Of a stretch of 64,000 nt of DNA, positions 26,224-35,444 are shown in pieces (position 1 is the stretch's first letter; each line of letters starts with the position of its first letter). The position numbers and the translations under genes are program-made. The stretch is from contig JALNZC010000001.1 in the NCBI GenBank assembly GCA_023229525.1, positions 162,280 to 226,279 of the forward strand. Direction: 5' to 3'. The notes beneath the pieces were generated by a model. The model saw nothing but the letters and a program-made list of their open reading frames with translations, was not told where the DNA came from and made no database searches. This DNA is from Bacteroidales bacterium (lineage in GTDB: Bacteria; Bacteroidota; Bacteroidia; Bacteroidales; FEN-979).

Positions 26224-28036
26224 TTATTCCCAGTTCCTTCAACTGTTCATCCTTGATCCTGGCCGGCGAATCGATCATGACATCACGTCCGGAATTATTT
26301 TTCGGGAAGGCAATAAAATCGCGGATCGAATCAGCGCCTGCGAAAATAGCTGTCCAACGATCGAACCCAAAAGCGATACCTCCATGCGGTGGTGCACCAT
26401 ATTCGAAGGCATTCATAAGGAATCCGAACTGATTTGCAGCGTCTTCCTCAGAAAAGCCAAGAACGGTCAGCATTTTCTTCTGTAATTCTTTATTGTGAAT
26501 TCGGATGGATCCGCCCCCGATTTCCACACCGTTGATAACAAGGTCGTAAGCGTTGGCATGCACATTTTCCAGATCAACTGGTACCTGGATTTGTCCACTA
26601 TTCTGTTCTGAAAGGGATGTAGAAACAGGTTTGTTATCCGAAATGTGGGACAAATATTGATCTATCATGCGAATATCTTCTGGTACGGGTGCAGTAAAAG
26701 GATGATGTTTGGCATAGTAGCGATTTGTTTCTTCGTCCCATTCAAGCAAGGGGAAATCTATCACCCAAAGTGGTTTATAGTGACCGGGTTTTCTCAGTCC
26801 CAGACGATTTCCCATTTCCAGCCGCAATTCGCTTAGGGCCGATCGTGTTTTATTGCACTTTCCAGCAAGGATCAATATCAGATCACCTGGTTTTGCATTG
26901 AATTTTAAAGCAATAACAGCGAGATCTTCCGAACTGTAAAACTTATCTACCGATGATTTCAGGCTTCCATCAGGAGCTACACGGATATAAATCAATGCGG
27001 AAGCCCCTACCTGTGGTTTTTTTACAAAATCGGTAAGTTCATCCAGTTGTTTCCGGGAATATTCTCCGCATCCTTGTGTGTTTATCCCGGCCACCAATTC
27101 AGCATCGTCAAACATACGAAACCCTTTTCCTTTCGCCACCTCATTCAATTCCATAAATTCCATTCCGAATCGAAGATCAGGCTTGTCGGAACCATAAAGA
27201 CGTATGGCTGTTTCATAAGGAATGCGAGGAAAAACTTCAGTGTCAAAATTCAGTATTGATTTAAAAAGATGCTTGGCCAATCCTTCGAAAGTGTTTAATA
27301 TATCTTCCTGGGTTACAAAAGCCATTTCGCAGTCGATCTGGGTAAATTCCGGCTGGCGGTCGGCCCTGAGGTCTTCATCACGGAAACAACGAACGATCTG
27401 ATAATAGCGGTCGAAACCGGCTACCATCAGCAGTTGTTTAAAGGTCTGGGGCGATTGTGGCAACGCATAGAACTGACCGGCATTCATACGTGAGGGAACA
27501 ACAAAGTCACGTGCCCCTTCGGGCGTGGATTTTATCAGATAGGGTGTTTCAATTTCAAGAAAACGTTGGAGATTCAAGTAGTTTCTTGTTTCAATGGCCA
27601 TTTTATGACGCAGCTCCAGGTTTTTCTTGTTCACTTTACGCCGCAAATCAAGATAACGGTATTTCATCCGGAGTTCTTCACCGCCGTCGGTGTTGTCTTC
27701 GATAGTAAAGGGAGGCGTTTTAGAAACATTCAACACAGTAAGACTGTCGACCATGATTTCGATATCACCTGTCGTCATTCTTGGATTCTTATTACTCCTT
27801 TCGGTGACTTTACCGGAAGCGGAAAGTACGAATTCACGTCCCAGCTTACGTGCTTCTTCACAGAGGACCGGATTTATTTCCATATTGAAAACAAGCTGGG
27901 TAATTCCATAACGGTCGCGCAGGTCGATAAAGGTAAGGCCTCCCATGTCGCGAGAGCGTTGTAGCCAGCCTGATAATGTTACATCCCGGCCAACATAGTT
28001 CATGTTCAGTTCGCCGCAGGTATGAGTTCGGAGCAT
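26210..28036 (-). CDS. aspS: Aspartyl-tRNA synthetase
   Basis: 608 residues, a class II synthetase of bacterial type. The N-terminal OB anticodon-binding domain has VTLSGWLQRSRDMGGLTFIDLRDR in pieces. Class II motifs follow: FLEIETPYLIKSTPEGARDF (motif 1/2 region), FRDEDLRADRQPEFTQID (motif 2), the bacterial GAD insertion, and GIAFGFDRW (motif 3). It charges tRNA-Asp. The last residues KLVS lie inside the hairpin arm at 26211-26223. Confidence 0.97.
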   Translation of the reverse strand: MLRTHTCGELNMNYVGRDVTLSGWLQRSRDMGGLTFIDLRDRYGITQLVFNMEINPVLCEEARKLGREFVLSASGKVTERSNKNPRMTTGDIEIMVDSLTVLNVSKTPPFTIEDNTDGGEELRMKYRYLDLRRKVNKKNLELRHKMAIETRNYLNLQRFLEIETPYLIKSTPEGARDFVVPSRMNAGQFYALPQSPQTFKQLLMVAGFDRYYQIVRCFRDEDLRADRQPEFTQIDCEMAFVTQEDILNTFEGLAKHLFKSILNFDTEVFPRIPYETAIRLYGSDKPDLRFGMEFMELNEVAKGKGFRMFDDAELVAGINTQGCGEYSRKQLDELTDFVKKPQVGASALIYIRVAPDGSLKSSVDKFYSSEDLAVIALKFNAKPGDLILILAGKCNKTRSALSELRLEMGNRLGLRKPGHYKPLWVIDFPLLEWDEETNRYYAKHHPFTAPVPEDIRMIDQYLSHISDNKPVSTSLSEQNSGQIQVPVDLENVHANAYDLVINGVEIGGGSIRIHNKELQKKMLTVLGFSEEDAANQFGFLMNAFEYGAPPHGGIAFGFDRWTAIFAGADSIRDFIAFPKNNSGRDVMIDSPARIKDEQLKELGIKLVS

Positions 28037-28155
28037 TGTCTGTTTATTTAATGGAGGTCAAAGGTAGAAAGAAAGTACCAATTGCAGTAATGTTAACAGA
28101 CACTGACAAATACTCCGGGTAAAGAGTAAGGCAGTTGAGGGATTATTAAAGTAAT

Positions 28156-31100
28156 CTACTCCACGTGGATCCGGAAGCCCTCTGAATGCGCCGAAAATTC
28201 CGGTGTATACAAACACTGAATGGAGGTTATTCCGTTCGAATAATCACCAGCCGCGTTCACCTTAAGCCTGTATTCGAAAACGTGGGTTCCTTTCGGCAGA
28301 TAATCAAAGAAAAAGTTGGTTGCTATATCGGTGGTACTTTGATAATAACCCAGTCCGCCCTGGTAATGGTAGCCCGATTCCGAATTCGGATTCCCGGATC
28401 CTGGATCCTGAATGGTGGATGAAGAAATAAAATAGGGTTCAAAAGCGCTGGCGCGAAGATCTTTCATATGGACAAATTCAAGGTCACGATCAACAGTAAG
28501 GATAATGCGTACAACAATCTTATCTCCGAGGGCTAGTGAGCTGGTGAGTTGGTGAGTTGGTGAATTGGTGAGTTGGCGTATTGGTTCAAGGATCGGACCG
28601 GCTGCAGTGTTTTTCTCAACATAAAGCTGCTTTTCAAGTTTCAGGGGAAGCGAGGCTGTTGTTATTTTGTCGAGATTTTCAAAGTATTGCCAATATAAGG
28701 CTCCCCAGCTGACACCTTTACCCGATTTGGAAATGCGGATATTTCCCATTTCGGGTGTAATTTCCTTTCCCGACCAGGTCACCTGGAAATACCCGGTACC
28801 GGCTTCTTTTTTAGTATCTATCAAATTATCAGAATTGATTTTTTCTTTTCCCAGAGTGATTTTCACCCCAGGTTCTTCTGAAAGTAGGTTTGTCCCGCGA
28901 AGCAAAAGGGCGTAACAAGCTTCAACGGTGGCACGTGGATTCTGCCATTCCTGTGTTTGTTTTTGTTTGAGCAACCAGATTTTCAGGTCTTCAACCACTT
29001 TCTCATTTTGCATTATCTCATCATAAGCTTCAATCATGAGCGCCTGACTTTCTATTGGAGCCTGATACCAGTAAAAGCCTCTTTCCTGTTTCCAGTACAT
29101 GCCCATTTCATCAGAATACAATGCTTTTTCGGAAAGGGACTTTAAGATAAGCCCGGGAACTTCCTTATTCCCCAACCTGTTTAATGCCAATGCAACCATT
29201 CCCTGGAGGTACCGGTCGTTCTGCAACCAGTATTTTTCTGCTTGTTTTAAATAGTATTCGAAGGCCTTTTCAATTCCGGGTTTCAAATGGCCGATATCGG
29301 ATACCGGATCAGTCAGGAAATAACTCCGGGCATACAGATATTGAATCTGTGCCGCACCAAGATGATTCTCATCCAAAGATCCTTTATTATATTTCTTCAG
29401 CGTTTCATAATCCTTTTGGAGTTCTCCATCAAGGTATCTGAGCCCTTTTACGATCATATTCCAAACCTCCGGATCTTTCCGTATCGAAGTGACACCAAGG
29501 TGATCCAGATGTCCCAACCCGGTAATGATATTTTGTGTGATCCAACGGTTTTCGGGCATACCTTCGAACCACACCCAACCACCGGAAGGCTTTTGCATCT
29601 TCTCTAATTTCTTCAAATTCTCCCTGAGATTTGACGTAATATTATTGAGATCGAAAAACATACCCAATTTTTGTTTTCGTTCCGTTTCACTTTTTGCCTC
29701 CAGCACCCAAGGGGTTTCCTGAAGCAAAGCTGATTTTAGTTGTTGATTTTTTTCAAGGTTGGAAAGCAATGCATCCGGCGTTAGTGTCTTCCAGCTTTCA
29801 AAGATGGTTTTGATTTTCGGATTTGAATTGACTATAAATGAAGCCAGGCTGTTTGAATAAAAAGAGGCAAAAACAGCATCGGCATTTTCAACGGTTTTAT
29901 TGTCCAGGGACGGAAGCGCCTCAACCGCGTACCAGGCCGGATTTGTCGCAAATTCAAGGGTGAGCTTAAAATTGTTGAGACTGTTATTTTTATCATTATT
30001 TGAGGTTGAATTTAACAGCTTTTCAAACCGGAACTCAGTGGTGCCACTACCCCTTACCGGAAGGGGCAAGGATTCGGTAACAAGCCAGCGATTACTTAGC
30101 ACAGGTATGGCATTTTCTTCTCCATCGCTGAAATTGGTAGATGAAGCTGTTATCCGGTACTGAAGTACGGATAAACCGGGATTGACCGGAATGACGACCT
30201 TCCATGATACGGAGGTGCTTTGCCCCCGGTTCGCGGTCCATTGTCGGCGGCCTGCCGTCAAGAGACTATCCATGGGTTTCAGGGAAATTGCATCCGACAG
30301 TTCAAGTTTAATTTCACCCGATAAATCACGGTCGGAAAGATTCGTGACTTTGGCAGAAAAAATCAATGTATCGCCCTGGCGTACAAAACGGGGAGCATTT
30401 GGAATAACCATTAATTCCTTCTGTGTAACAAGTTCTTTTTCAATGAGGCCATATTCCAGGTCTTTGGTATGCGCCAGCCCAAGTAATTTCCATCTGGTCA
30501 GTGATTCAGGCGCTTTGAATTTCAGAATAAGGTTACCGGTCGAATCGGTGTTGAGTGAAGGATAAAAAAATGCTGTTTCACGAAAATCCTTCCGGATCTT
30601 TATCCCGGGCAGATGTACCGGGTTTTGTTTGAACCCTGCTTGTTCATTCCCAGATGAATTATCGGTATTTAATGTCGATTCAGGAACGGGAGGTTGAGGC
30701 GTTTCCGGGGTATTTGAGTCTAATGCTTTGGCCGAGGAATTGATCATCATCAAGTCGGTTTTTGCGCCACCAATGCGATACGGACCAGGATGATTATTAT
30801 AACCAAAATTTGCTAAACCAAACCAGTTAAGTTTATAATACGAAGGAGGAAAATACTCAATAGGTCCCGACGAAGAATTAAAATACTGACCCGAGGAAAT
30901 CCGAAACGCGTCGCTGATACTCCATGGATTGAGCCCGAAATACCGGGAGTATATGTCAAATGCCCATGTGTTCGAATGAAAAACATCCAAAGAGGCATCA
31001 TACATACTGGTCAGAAATTCCGCCAATACTCCCTTTTTTCCCGGCCCCGATATTCTTAAATTCCACTCTTCTGTTGCTCCCGGATCAAGCTTGTCACGGA

Positions 31101-34100
31101 AGGTTTCGAAGACAATATCGAGTTTTTTATTGGCATAGGGTACATTGATGACCTGACTATTCTGGAATACCCGGTTATGTTTGACAAAAAAGAAATTTAC
31201 ATTAAAATTTCCCCGGTCGGCTTCCCGGATAGGAATTTCAAGAAGTACAGCCCGGTTGTTCAGGGTGATCCATTCTCTGGATATGAGACTATCGCGCCGT
31301 CTGATTTCGTATATCAGGTTTACATTATCTTCTTTTGAACCCACCAGGAACCGTGCATTTTCACCGGGTTCACCTGCAGTTTTCAATGGAACAAACCAGT
31401 TCATTGTCTGGACCGGAATCTCTTTCGAATCGGGTTCAAAAGCTGTAAACCACATTGAATTTTTTACTGTTACTCCGAAAGGATCTATGGCAGAGAGAGT
31501 CAAAAGATATGATCCCGGTAGGAAACCGATAGGAGATAGGTGGTGGAAGATAAATGAAAAATTGAGCAATGAATCAACTTGGGTATTCATGGCTTGCGCA
31601 AGTAATTGGGTTTCTTCGGACCATTTTGCCGGGTTGTTTTCGTCGCCATAAATATCATTGGGAAATTGGCTATAAAATGCTTCCCTGGAAATGGTCAGGA
31701 GGTCGGGCCGTTCCCAGAGTCTTGGTTTAAAAACCCGATCAGGCTGAGTAAGTCTCTTCAGACTGATATTGACTACAACCGGGGTGCGAACACCATTGAG
31801 ATTTGTCGTAGTAATTTTAAAAATACTATCACCGGAAATGTTTAACAGTTCGGGCATATTGATCCCGATTAACAGCGATTGGTAACCCACAGATACGGTT
31901 TGCCGTATGGATTGTGTTTCCCCGGTGATATCGGTTACGTCTGCAAATACCTGGTAATCAAAAACCGGTTTTAAATCCCGTGCCAGTTTAAAATCCGGGA
32001 CCGCTTTGAAATCTATTGAGAATTTTCCATTCTTTTCTGTTTTTGTCACGCCGTTTTTAATCTCGACTTCAGGTGAAACCGGGCTTGGCCAGTACCAACC
32101 CCAGTCACGATAAGGAAAACGCGCAGTCCGTACAACCCGGTATCTGACCGTTGCCCCGTCAATGGAATTTCCGGCATATGCAACCGCTTTCCCGGTGATG
32201 GTGATCGATTCACCCAGTTTGTAATTTCCTTCCAGGGGCTGGAAAACAACATCGAAAGTCGGCCTTTTATAATCTTCAACAGAAACAGAGATTGACCCCG
32301 ATTCGTTTGAAATCGTCATCAGGCCAATCAAAACACCCTCCGGTGCAGTAAAAGATCCATTAAACGAACCGAAATCATTGGTGGTCAATGTTGTTTTGGC
32401 AATGAGCTGACCGTTCACATCAAGAAAATTCACGGTTGTCGTCTGTCCGGGACGTATTTTTGACCGATCGCCGGTCTTTTCAAGAATAATTCCCTTGAAA
32501 TATATAGGCTGCCCGGGACGAAAAATGGCACGGTCAGTATAGAACATGGTTTGCTGATAAGTTCTTTCAGGTGACCGGCTAACCGGATATTGGTAAAAAT
32601 TATTGGTGATCAGAAGATCATCTTTATCCAGGATTTTCAAGAAAAGGTTTGATTCACGGACATTGTTTTCAGGTGAGGGAACAGAAAAAAAACCATGCGC
32701 GTCTGAAATCAATTCGTTGACCTTGGATGTTCTGTATTTCCGTGTGTTATAATCATATTTTTTTGTCCAGACTTCCACCTTTATATTTTTCAAGGGCAGT
32801 CCTGTTTCTCGTTCGAGCAAAAAATAATCAAGACCCCCGGTTTCATTGCGTTTGCTGACATAACTTATGCGTGTGGACCAAAAAGGAGTAAAGGCATAGG
32901 CTTGATCTGCTTCACTGAACCTCTTATCCGGTGAACAAATCAAAACATAGAATCCGGGAAAAACTTCCGGGATATAGATTTCCGTTTTGTGTTGCTGATA
33001 ATCGTTTTCCTCAGGCAGGCTTAGCGACCAGGATTTTACCTGATCCAATTCCAGCAGATACCTGTAAAAATCTTTCCGGTCCATGTTTGCAGATTTTTCA
33101 CTAAACGTTTCAGGATCTGCTTTGACAATACGGAAATACAATTCCTTCATGTTCTTAAAACCCAGCAGGGCCAGCGAAGGTTTTTCTGCCGTTACGTCCG
33201 ATTCACCGGTGATTTGAAGAAAGGGTTCATTTATCGATTTGAGAAGCAGCCTGCATTTTTTTGCTCCCTCGGTCGTCGGATAACGTTTTATAGCAGTTTC
33301 ACAGGTTTCAGCTGCAGTCCGAATATCTCCCCGGTGGTTTTCCGATTCAAGAGGGCGGTAAAGTTGTCCCTGGGCATTAAGCCAATTGGCTAACTGGTAA
33401 GAAACTTCAGTAGAATAAGGGGAATTGGAATAATCTTGCGCGAGTTGAATCAGAGCGAACCGGTAAAGGCTGTCAACATTCAAATTGACTGCATTGTCTT
33501 TCATGAATTCAAAACGACGCTGTTCAGCATCGATCAGGGCTGCCGGGTTTTTATCCTGAAAATGAAAAGCGACCAGTTGCTGGTAAATGCGAAAAGCAAA
33601 ATAATCTGTTGATATTGAATCACTATGATAAAAATGATCACCCAATAAAACAGGACCTGATAAGAAACCAGAGAATTGGGCTGAAGAAGCGAAAAACTCC
33701 GGTTTATCCAGAAGGAAGAAAGTTAGCGGTTGATTTTTTGGCTGCTGGTCCGATGTAAAAAAATCAAGTGCACGCCGGGCAAGAAAATCAAAAAGTGTCG
33801 GATTTAAAAGGAAACCAGTACGATTATCCTGAGGACCCTTGCGGTCAACTGGAATACCGGGATTCCGATCCGCTCCGTCAGGTATTTCGAGGATTGGCTT
33901 ATAAGATTCAATTGGAACTGCCTGGATTATAGCCGAATTACTCAATGATAACAGATATTCATTGGTTATCGCTTCGAAAAGCGTATTCAGATCCCAGGTA
34001 GCGAGACTGTCGGATTTCATCTGGATTGACCTGGAACGATCGCGCAGACGCCAGGAGTTATTTTGATAATATTTCCAATAGATCTCAGCCAGAATGGAAT

Positions 34101-34521
34101 GTAAAACAGATACAGCAGGTTCCTTGGCTTGCAAAAATTCGGATTGTAAATCGCGGATCGATTGATTAAAAAAATCCTCCTGGAAATCTGAATTCAGTCG
34201 AATACGATACAGGATGGCTTTTAATAACTGAGGTGCATTATTCTCGTTTTTAGACCGAACATAGATCTTATTCACAATTTCCAGGGCAGATTTCGGTTGG
34301 CCAAGATCTACAAGTGAATCAACGGATTTCCACAAGCTGTTGAATTGTTGCAAGGGCGGACGAACGTTCTTTTGCTTTACCTGCTTAACGTTTTGCAATG
34401 AGGATTTTTGAACCGGCTTGATATTGGATGATAGGGAGCCCGGACAGGATAGAGCGCCCGGATTGTTCGTTATCATTGAAATCAAGGCAATGAAAAACGG
34501 AAGAATGACGTTGGTTTTCAT
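28156..34521 (-). CDS. Giant alpha-2-macroglobulin family protein, no thioester
   Basis: 2121 residues. A signal peptide (about 1-25) and a helical TPR-like N-terminal third (to about 450) precede MG domains. The MG2 segment has TDRAIFRPGQPIYFKGIILE, and the A2M domain has TDSTGNLILKFKAPESLTRWKLLGLAHT. The terpenoid-cyclase-like TED region lies at about 1500-1850, and a C-terminal receptor-binding-like part holds FFFDYLPKGTHVFEYRLKV. The usual CGEQ thioester is absent, as in many Bacteroidota homologues, so trapping by covalent bond is unlikely. Probably a periplasmic or surface protease-inhibitor-like protein. No pbpC is adjacent. An octamer repeat interrupts it near residue 1990. Confidence 0.9.
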   Translation of the reverse strand: MKTNVILPFFIALISMITNNPGALSCPGSLSSNIKPVQKSSLQNVKQVKQKNVRPPLQQFNSLWKSVDSLVDLGQPKSALEIVNKIYVRSKNENNAPQLLKAILYRIRLNSDFQEDFFNQSIRDLQSEFLQAKEPAVSVLHSILAEIYWKYYQNNSWRLRDRSRSIQMKSDSLATWDLNTLFEAITNEYLLSLSNSAIIQAVPIESYKPILEIPDGADRNPGIPVDRKGPQDNRTGFLLNPTLFDFLARRALDFFTSDQQPKNQPLTFFLLDKPEFFASSAQFSGFLSGPVLLGDHFYHSDSISTDYFAFRIYQQLVAFHFQDKNPAALIDAEQRRFEFMKDNAVNLNVDSLYRFALIQLAQDYSNSPYSTEVSYQLANWLNAQGQLYRPLESENHRGDIRTAAETCETAIKRYPTTEGAKKCRLLLKSINEPFLQITGESDVTAEKPSLALLGFKNMKELYFRIVKADPETFSEKSANMDRKDFYRYLLELDQVKSWSLSLPEENDYQQHKTEIYIPEVFPGFYVLICSPDKRFSEADQAYAFTPFWSTRISYVSKRNETGGLDYFLLERETGLPLKNIKVEVWTKKYDYNTRKYRTSKVNELISDAHGFFSVPSPENNVRESNLFLKILDKDDLLITNNFYQYPVSRSPERTYQQTMFYTDRAIFRPGQPIYFKGIILEKTGDRSKIRPGQTTTVNFLDVNGQLIAKTTLTTNDFGSFNGSFTAPEGVLIGLMTISNESGSISVSVEDYKRPTFDVVFQPLEGNYKLGESITITGKAVAYAGNSIDGATVRYRVVRTARFPYRDWGWYWPSPVSPEVEIKNGVTKTEKNGKFSIDFKAVPDFKLARDLKPVFDYQVFADVTDITGETQSIRQTVSVGYQSLLIGINMPELLNISGDSIFKITTTNLNGVRTPVVVNISLKRLTQPDRVFKPRLWERPDLLTISREAFYSQFPNDIYGDENNPAKWSEETQLLAQAMNTQVDSLLNFSFIFHHLSPIGFLPGSYLLTLSAIDPFGVTVKNSMWFTAFEPDSKEIPVQTMNWFVPLKTAGEPGENARFLVGSKEDNVNLIYEIRRRDSLISREWITLNNRAVLLEIPIREADRGNFNVNFFFVKHNRVFQNSQVINVPYANKKLDIVFETFRDKLDPGATEEWNLRISGPGKKGVLAEFLTSMYDASLDVFHSNTWAFDIYSRYFGLNPWSISDAFRISSGQYFNSSSGPIEYFPPSYYKLNWFGLANFGYNNHPGPYRIGGAKTDLMMINSSAKALDSNTPETPQPPVPESTLNTDNSSGNEQAGFKQNPVHLPGIKIRKDFRETAFFYPSLNTDSTGNLILKFKAPESLTRWKLLGLAHTKDLEYGLIEKELVTQKELMVIPNAPRFVRQGDTLIFSAKVTNLSDRDLSGEIKLELSDAISLKPMDSLLTAGRRQWTANRGQSTSVSWKVVIPVNPGLSVLQYRITASSTNFSDGEENAIPVLSNRWLVTESLPLPVRGSGTTEFRFEKLLNSTSNNDKNNSLNNFKLTLEFATNPAWYAVEALPSLDNKTVENADAVFASFYSNSLASFIVNSNPKIKTIFESWKTLTPDALLSNLEKNQQLKSALLQETPWVLEAKSETERKQKLGMFFDLNNITSNLRENLKKLEKMQKPSGGWVWFEGMPENRWITQNIITGLGHLDHLGVTSIRKDPEVWNMIVKGLRYLDGELQKDYETLKKYNKGSLDENHLGAAQIQYLYARSYFLTDPVSDIGHLKPGIEKAFEYYLKQAEKYWLQNDRYLQGMVALALNRLGNKEVPGLILKSLSEKALYSDEMGMYWKQERGFYWYQAPIESQALMIEAYDEIMQNEKVVEDLKIWLLKQKQTQEWQNPRATVEACYALLLRGTNLLSEEPGVKITLGKEKINSDNLIDTKKEAGTGYFQVTWSGKEITPEMGNIRISKSGKGVSWGALYWQYFENLDKITTASLPLKLEKQLYVEKNTAAGPILEPIRQLTNSPTHQLTSSLALGDKIVVRIILTVDRDLEFVHMKDLRASAFEPYFISSSTIQDPGSGNPNSESGYHYQGGLGYYQSTTDIATNFFFDYLPKGTHVFEYRLKVNAAGDYSNGITSIQCLYTPEFSAHSEGFRIHVE
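28536..28575. repeat. Five tandem copies of an octamer inside the alpha-2-macroglobulin gene
   Basis: Consecutive units on plus are GTGAGCTG, GTGAGTTG, GTGAGTTG, GTGAATTG, GTGAGTTG, then a decayed GCGTATTG. On the coding strand they encode a Thr/Ser/Gln-rich stretch (QLTNSPTHQLTSS) with no counterpart expected in the fold. Eight is not a multiple of three, so a change in copy number would shift the frame for the last 125 or so residues. Confidence 0.7.
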
Positions 34522-34602
34522 GGGAATAAGAATTTATCCGGAATGGATTAAACTACGATATTAACAAAACTGCCGGGTTGGTGCAAATATTATACCGGAA
34601 GT

Positions 34603-35442
34603 TTATTTCTCCGGCACTACCAGGGATGTTAATGGATTAACTAATCCTTTGTAATGGATCAACTCCAGTTTTACAGCGCCGACAATGACTGCAGATCTGG
34701 CAAGGACCGGCAGATGGTTCTTATCATCGGTGACCCAAATGTCCATCGGATAAGGTTGGCTGAAAACGTTCCCTTTAGCAACCATGGGTTTAAAACGAAG
34801 GCATTTGAAATGTCCCAGATCAATGATTACCTCTTCACGGCCGGCAAACTGGATTTGTGAAAGATACAACGAATCGTCGAGATAAAATGAAATGGGAAAA
34901 ATGTCACCCGGTAAAGCCTTTGAAAAATCCAATGTCCTTGCATAATAAAATGCCGAAAGAATGTCAAAGGTTCCAATCGGAATTTTTTTATTTGCACGGG
35001 TGCTAAGCGCTGCCCCCGTAAATTGGTTAAATCTGACATCGTCGTTATACATGTAATCTCCTTCATGGGTGCGGCGTATGAAAAGCCACGGAACCAGGAA
35101 TTCCTCGTCGATATAGCTTTCGAACCGGTCTTCCACTTTAAAAAACCAATTAAATGCTCCCCTGGAAAAACCTTCCCCGATAATTTTGTAGACAGGCCTT
35201 CCATCCAGAAATTTATCCTCTATTTCCACTTCCAGGGTTGCTATTCCGGCAGTTACTTTTCCTGTAAGAAAAGAATCGTAATAGGCACGGAATTTAAGTT
35301 TTTCCCCATGTGTATAGGCTTCATTCTTAATGGATTTCAACGACTGGGCCGGAAGAGGTAATTGAAGGAATAAGAAATAAATCAAGAAAATCACTATTGG
35401 GAAAAAGTGATTAATCCCTTGAAAGAATAACTTAGTTTTCAT
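34603..35442 (-). CDS. DUF3108 domain secreted protein
   Basis: 279 residues. A signal peptide (about 1-32, ending PLPAQS) is followed by a beta-rich DUF3108 domain: GEKLKFRAYYDSFLTGKVTAGIATLE near residue 45, then YKIIGEGFSRGAFNWFFKVEDRFESYID in pieces and PIGTFDILSAFYYAR. The family is periplasmic with no defined activity. It starts 2 bp after the leuS stop, so it is probably translated from the leuS message. It lies 81 bp upstream of the alpha-2-macroglobulin gene. Confidence 0.87.
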   Translation of the reverse strand: MKTKLFFQGINHFFPIVIFLIYFLFLQLPLPAQSLKSIKNEAYTHGEKLKFRAYYDSFLTGKVTAGIATLEVEIEDKFLDGRPVYKIIGEGFSRGAFNWFFKVEDRFESYIDEEFLVPWLFIRRTHEGDYMYNDDVRFNQFTGAALSTRANKKIPIGTFDILSAFYYARTLDFSKALPGDIFPISFYLDDSLYLSQIQFAGREEVIIDLGHFKCLRFKPMVAKGNVFSQPYPMDIWVTDDKNHLPVLARSAVIVGAVKLELIHYKGLVNPLTSLVVPEK

Positions 35443-35444
35443 CG

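Noticed and set aside
29700..30100. Possible thioester site in the alpha-2-macroglobulin-like protein
   Set aside because: The equivalent region reads LDNKTVENADAVFASF with no Cys or Gln pair.
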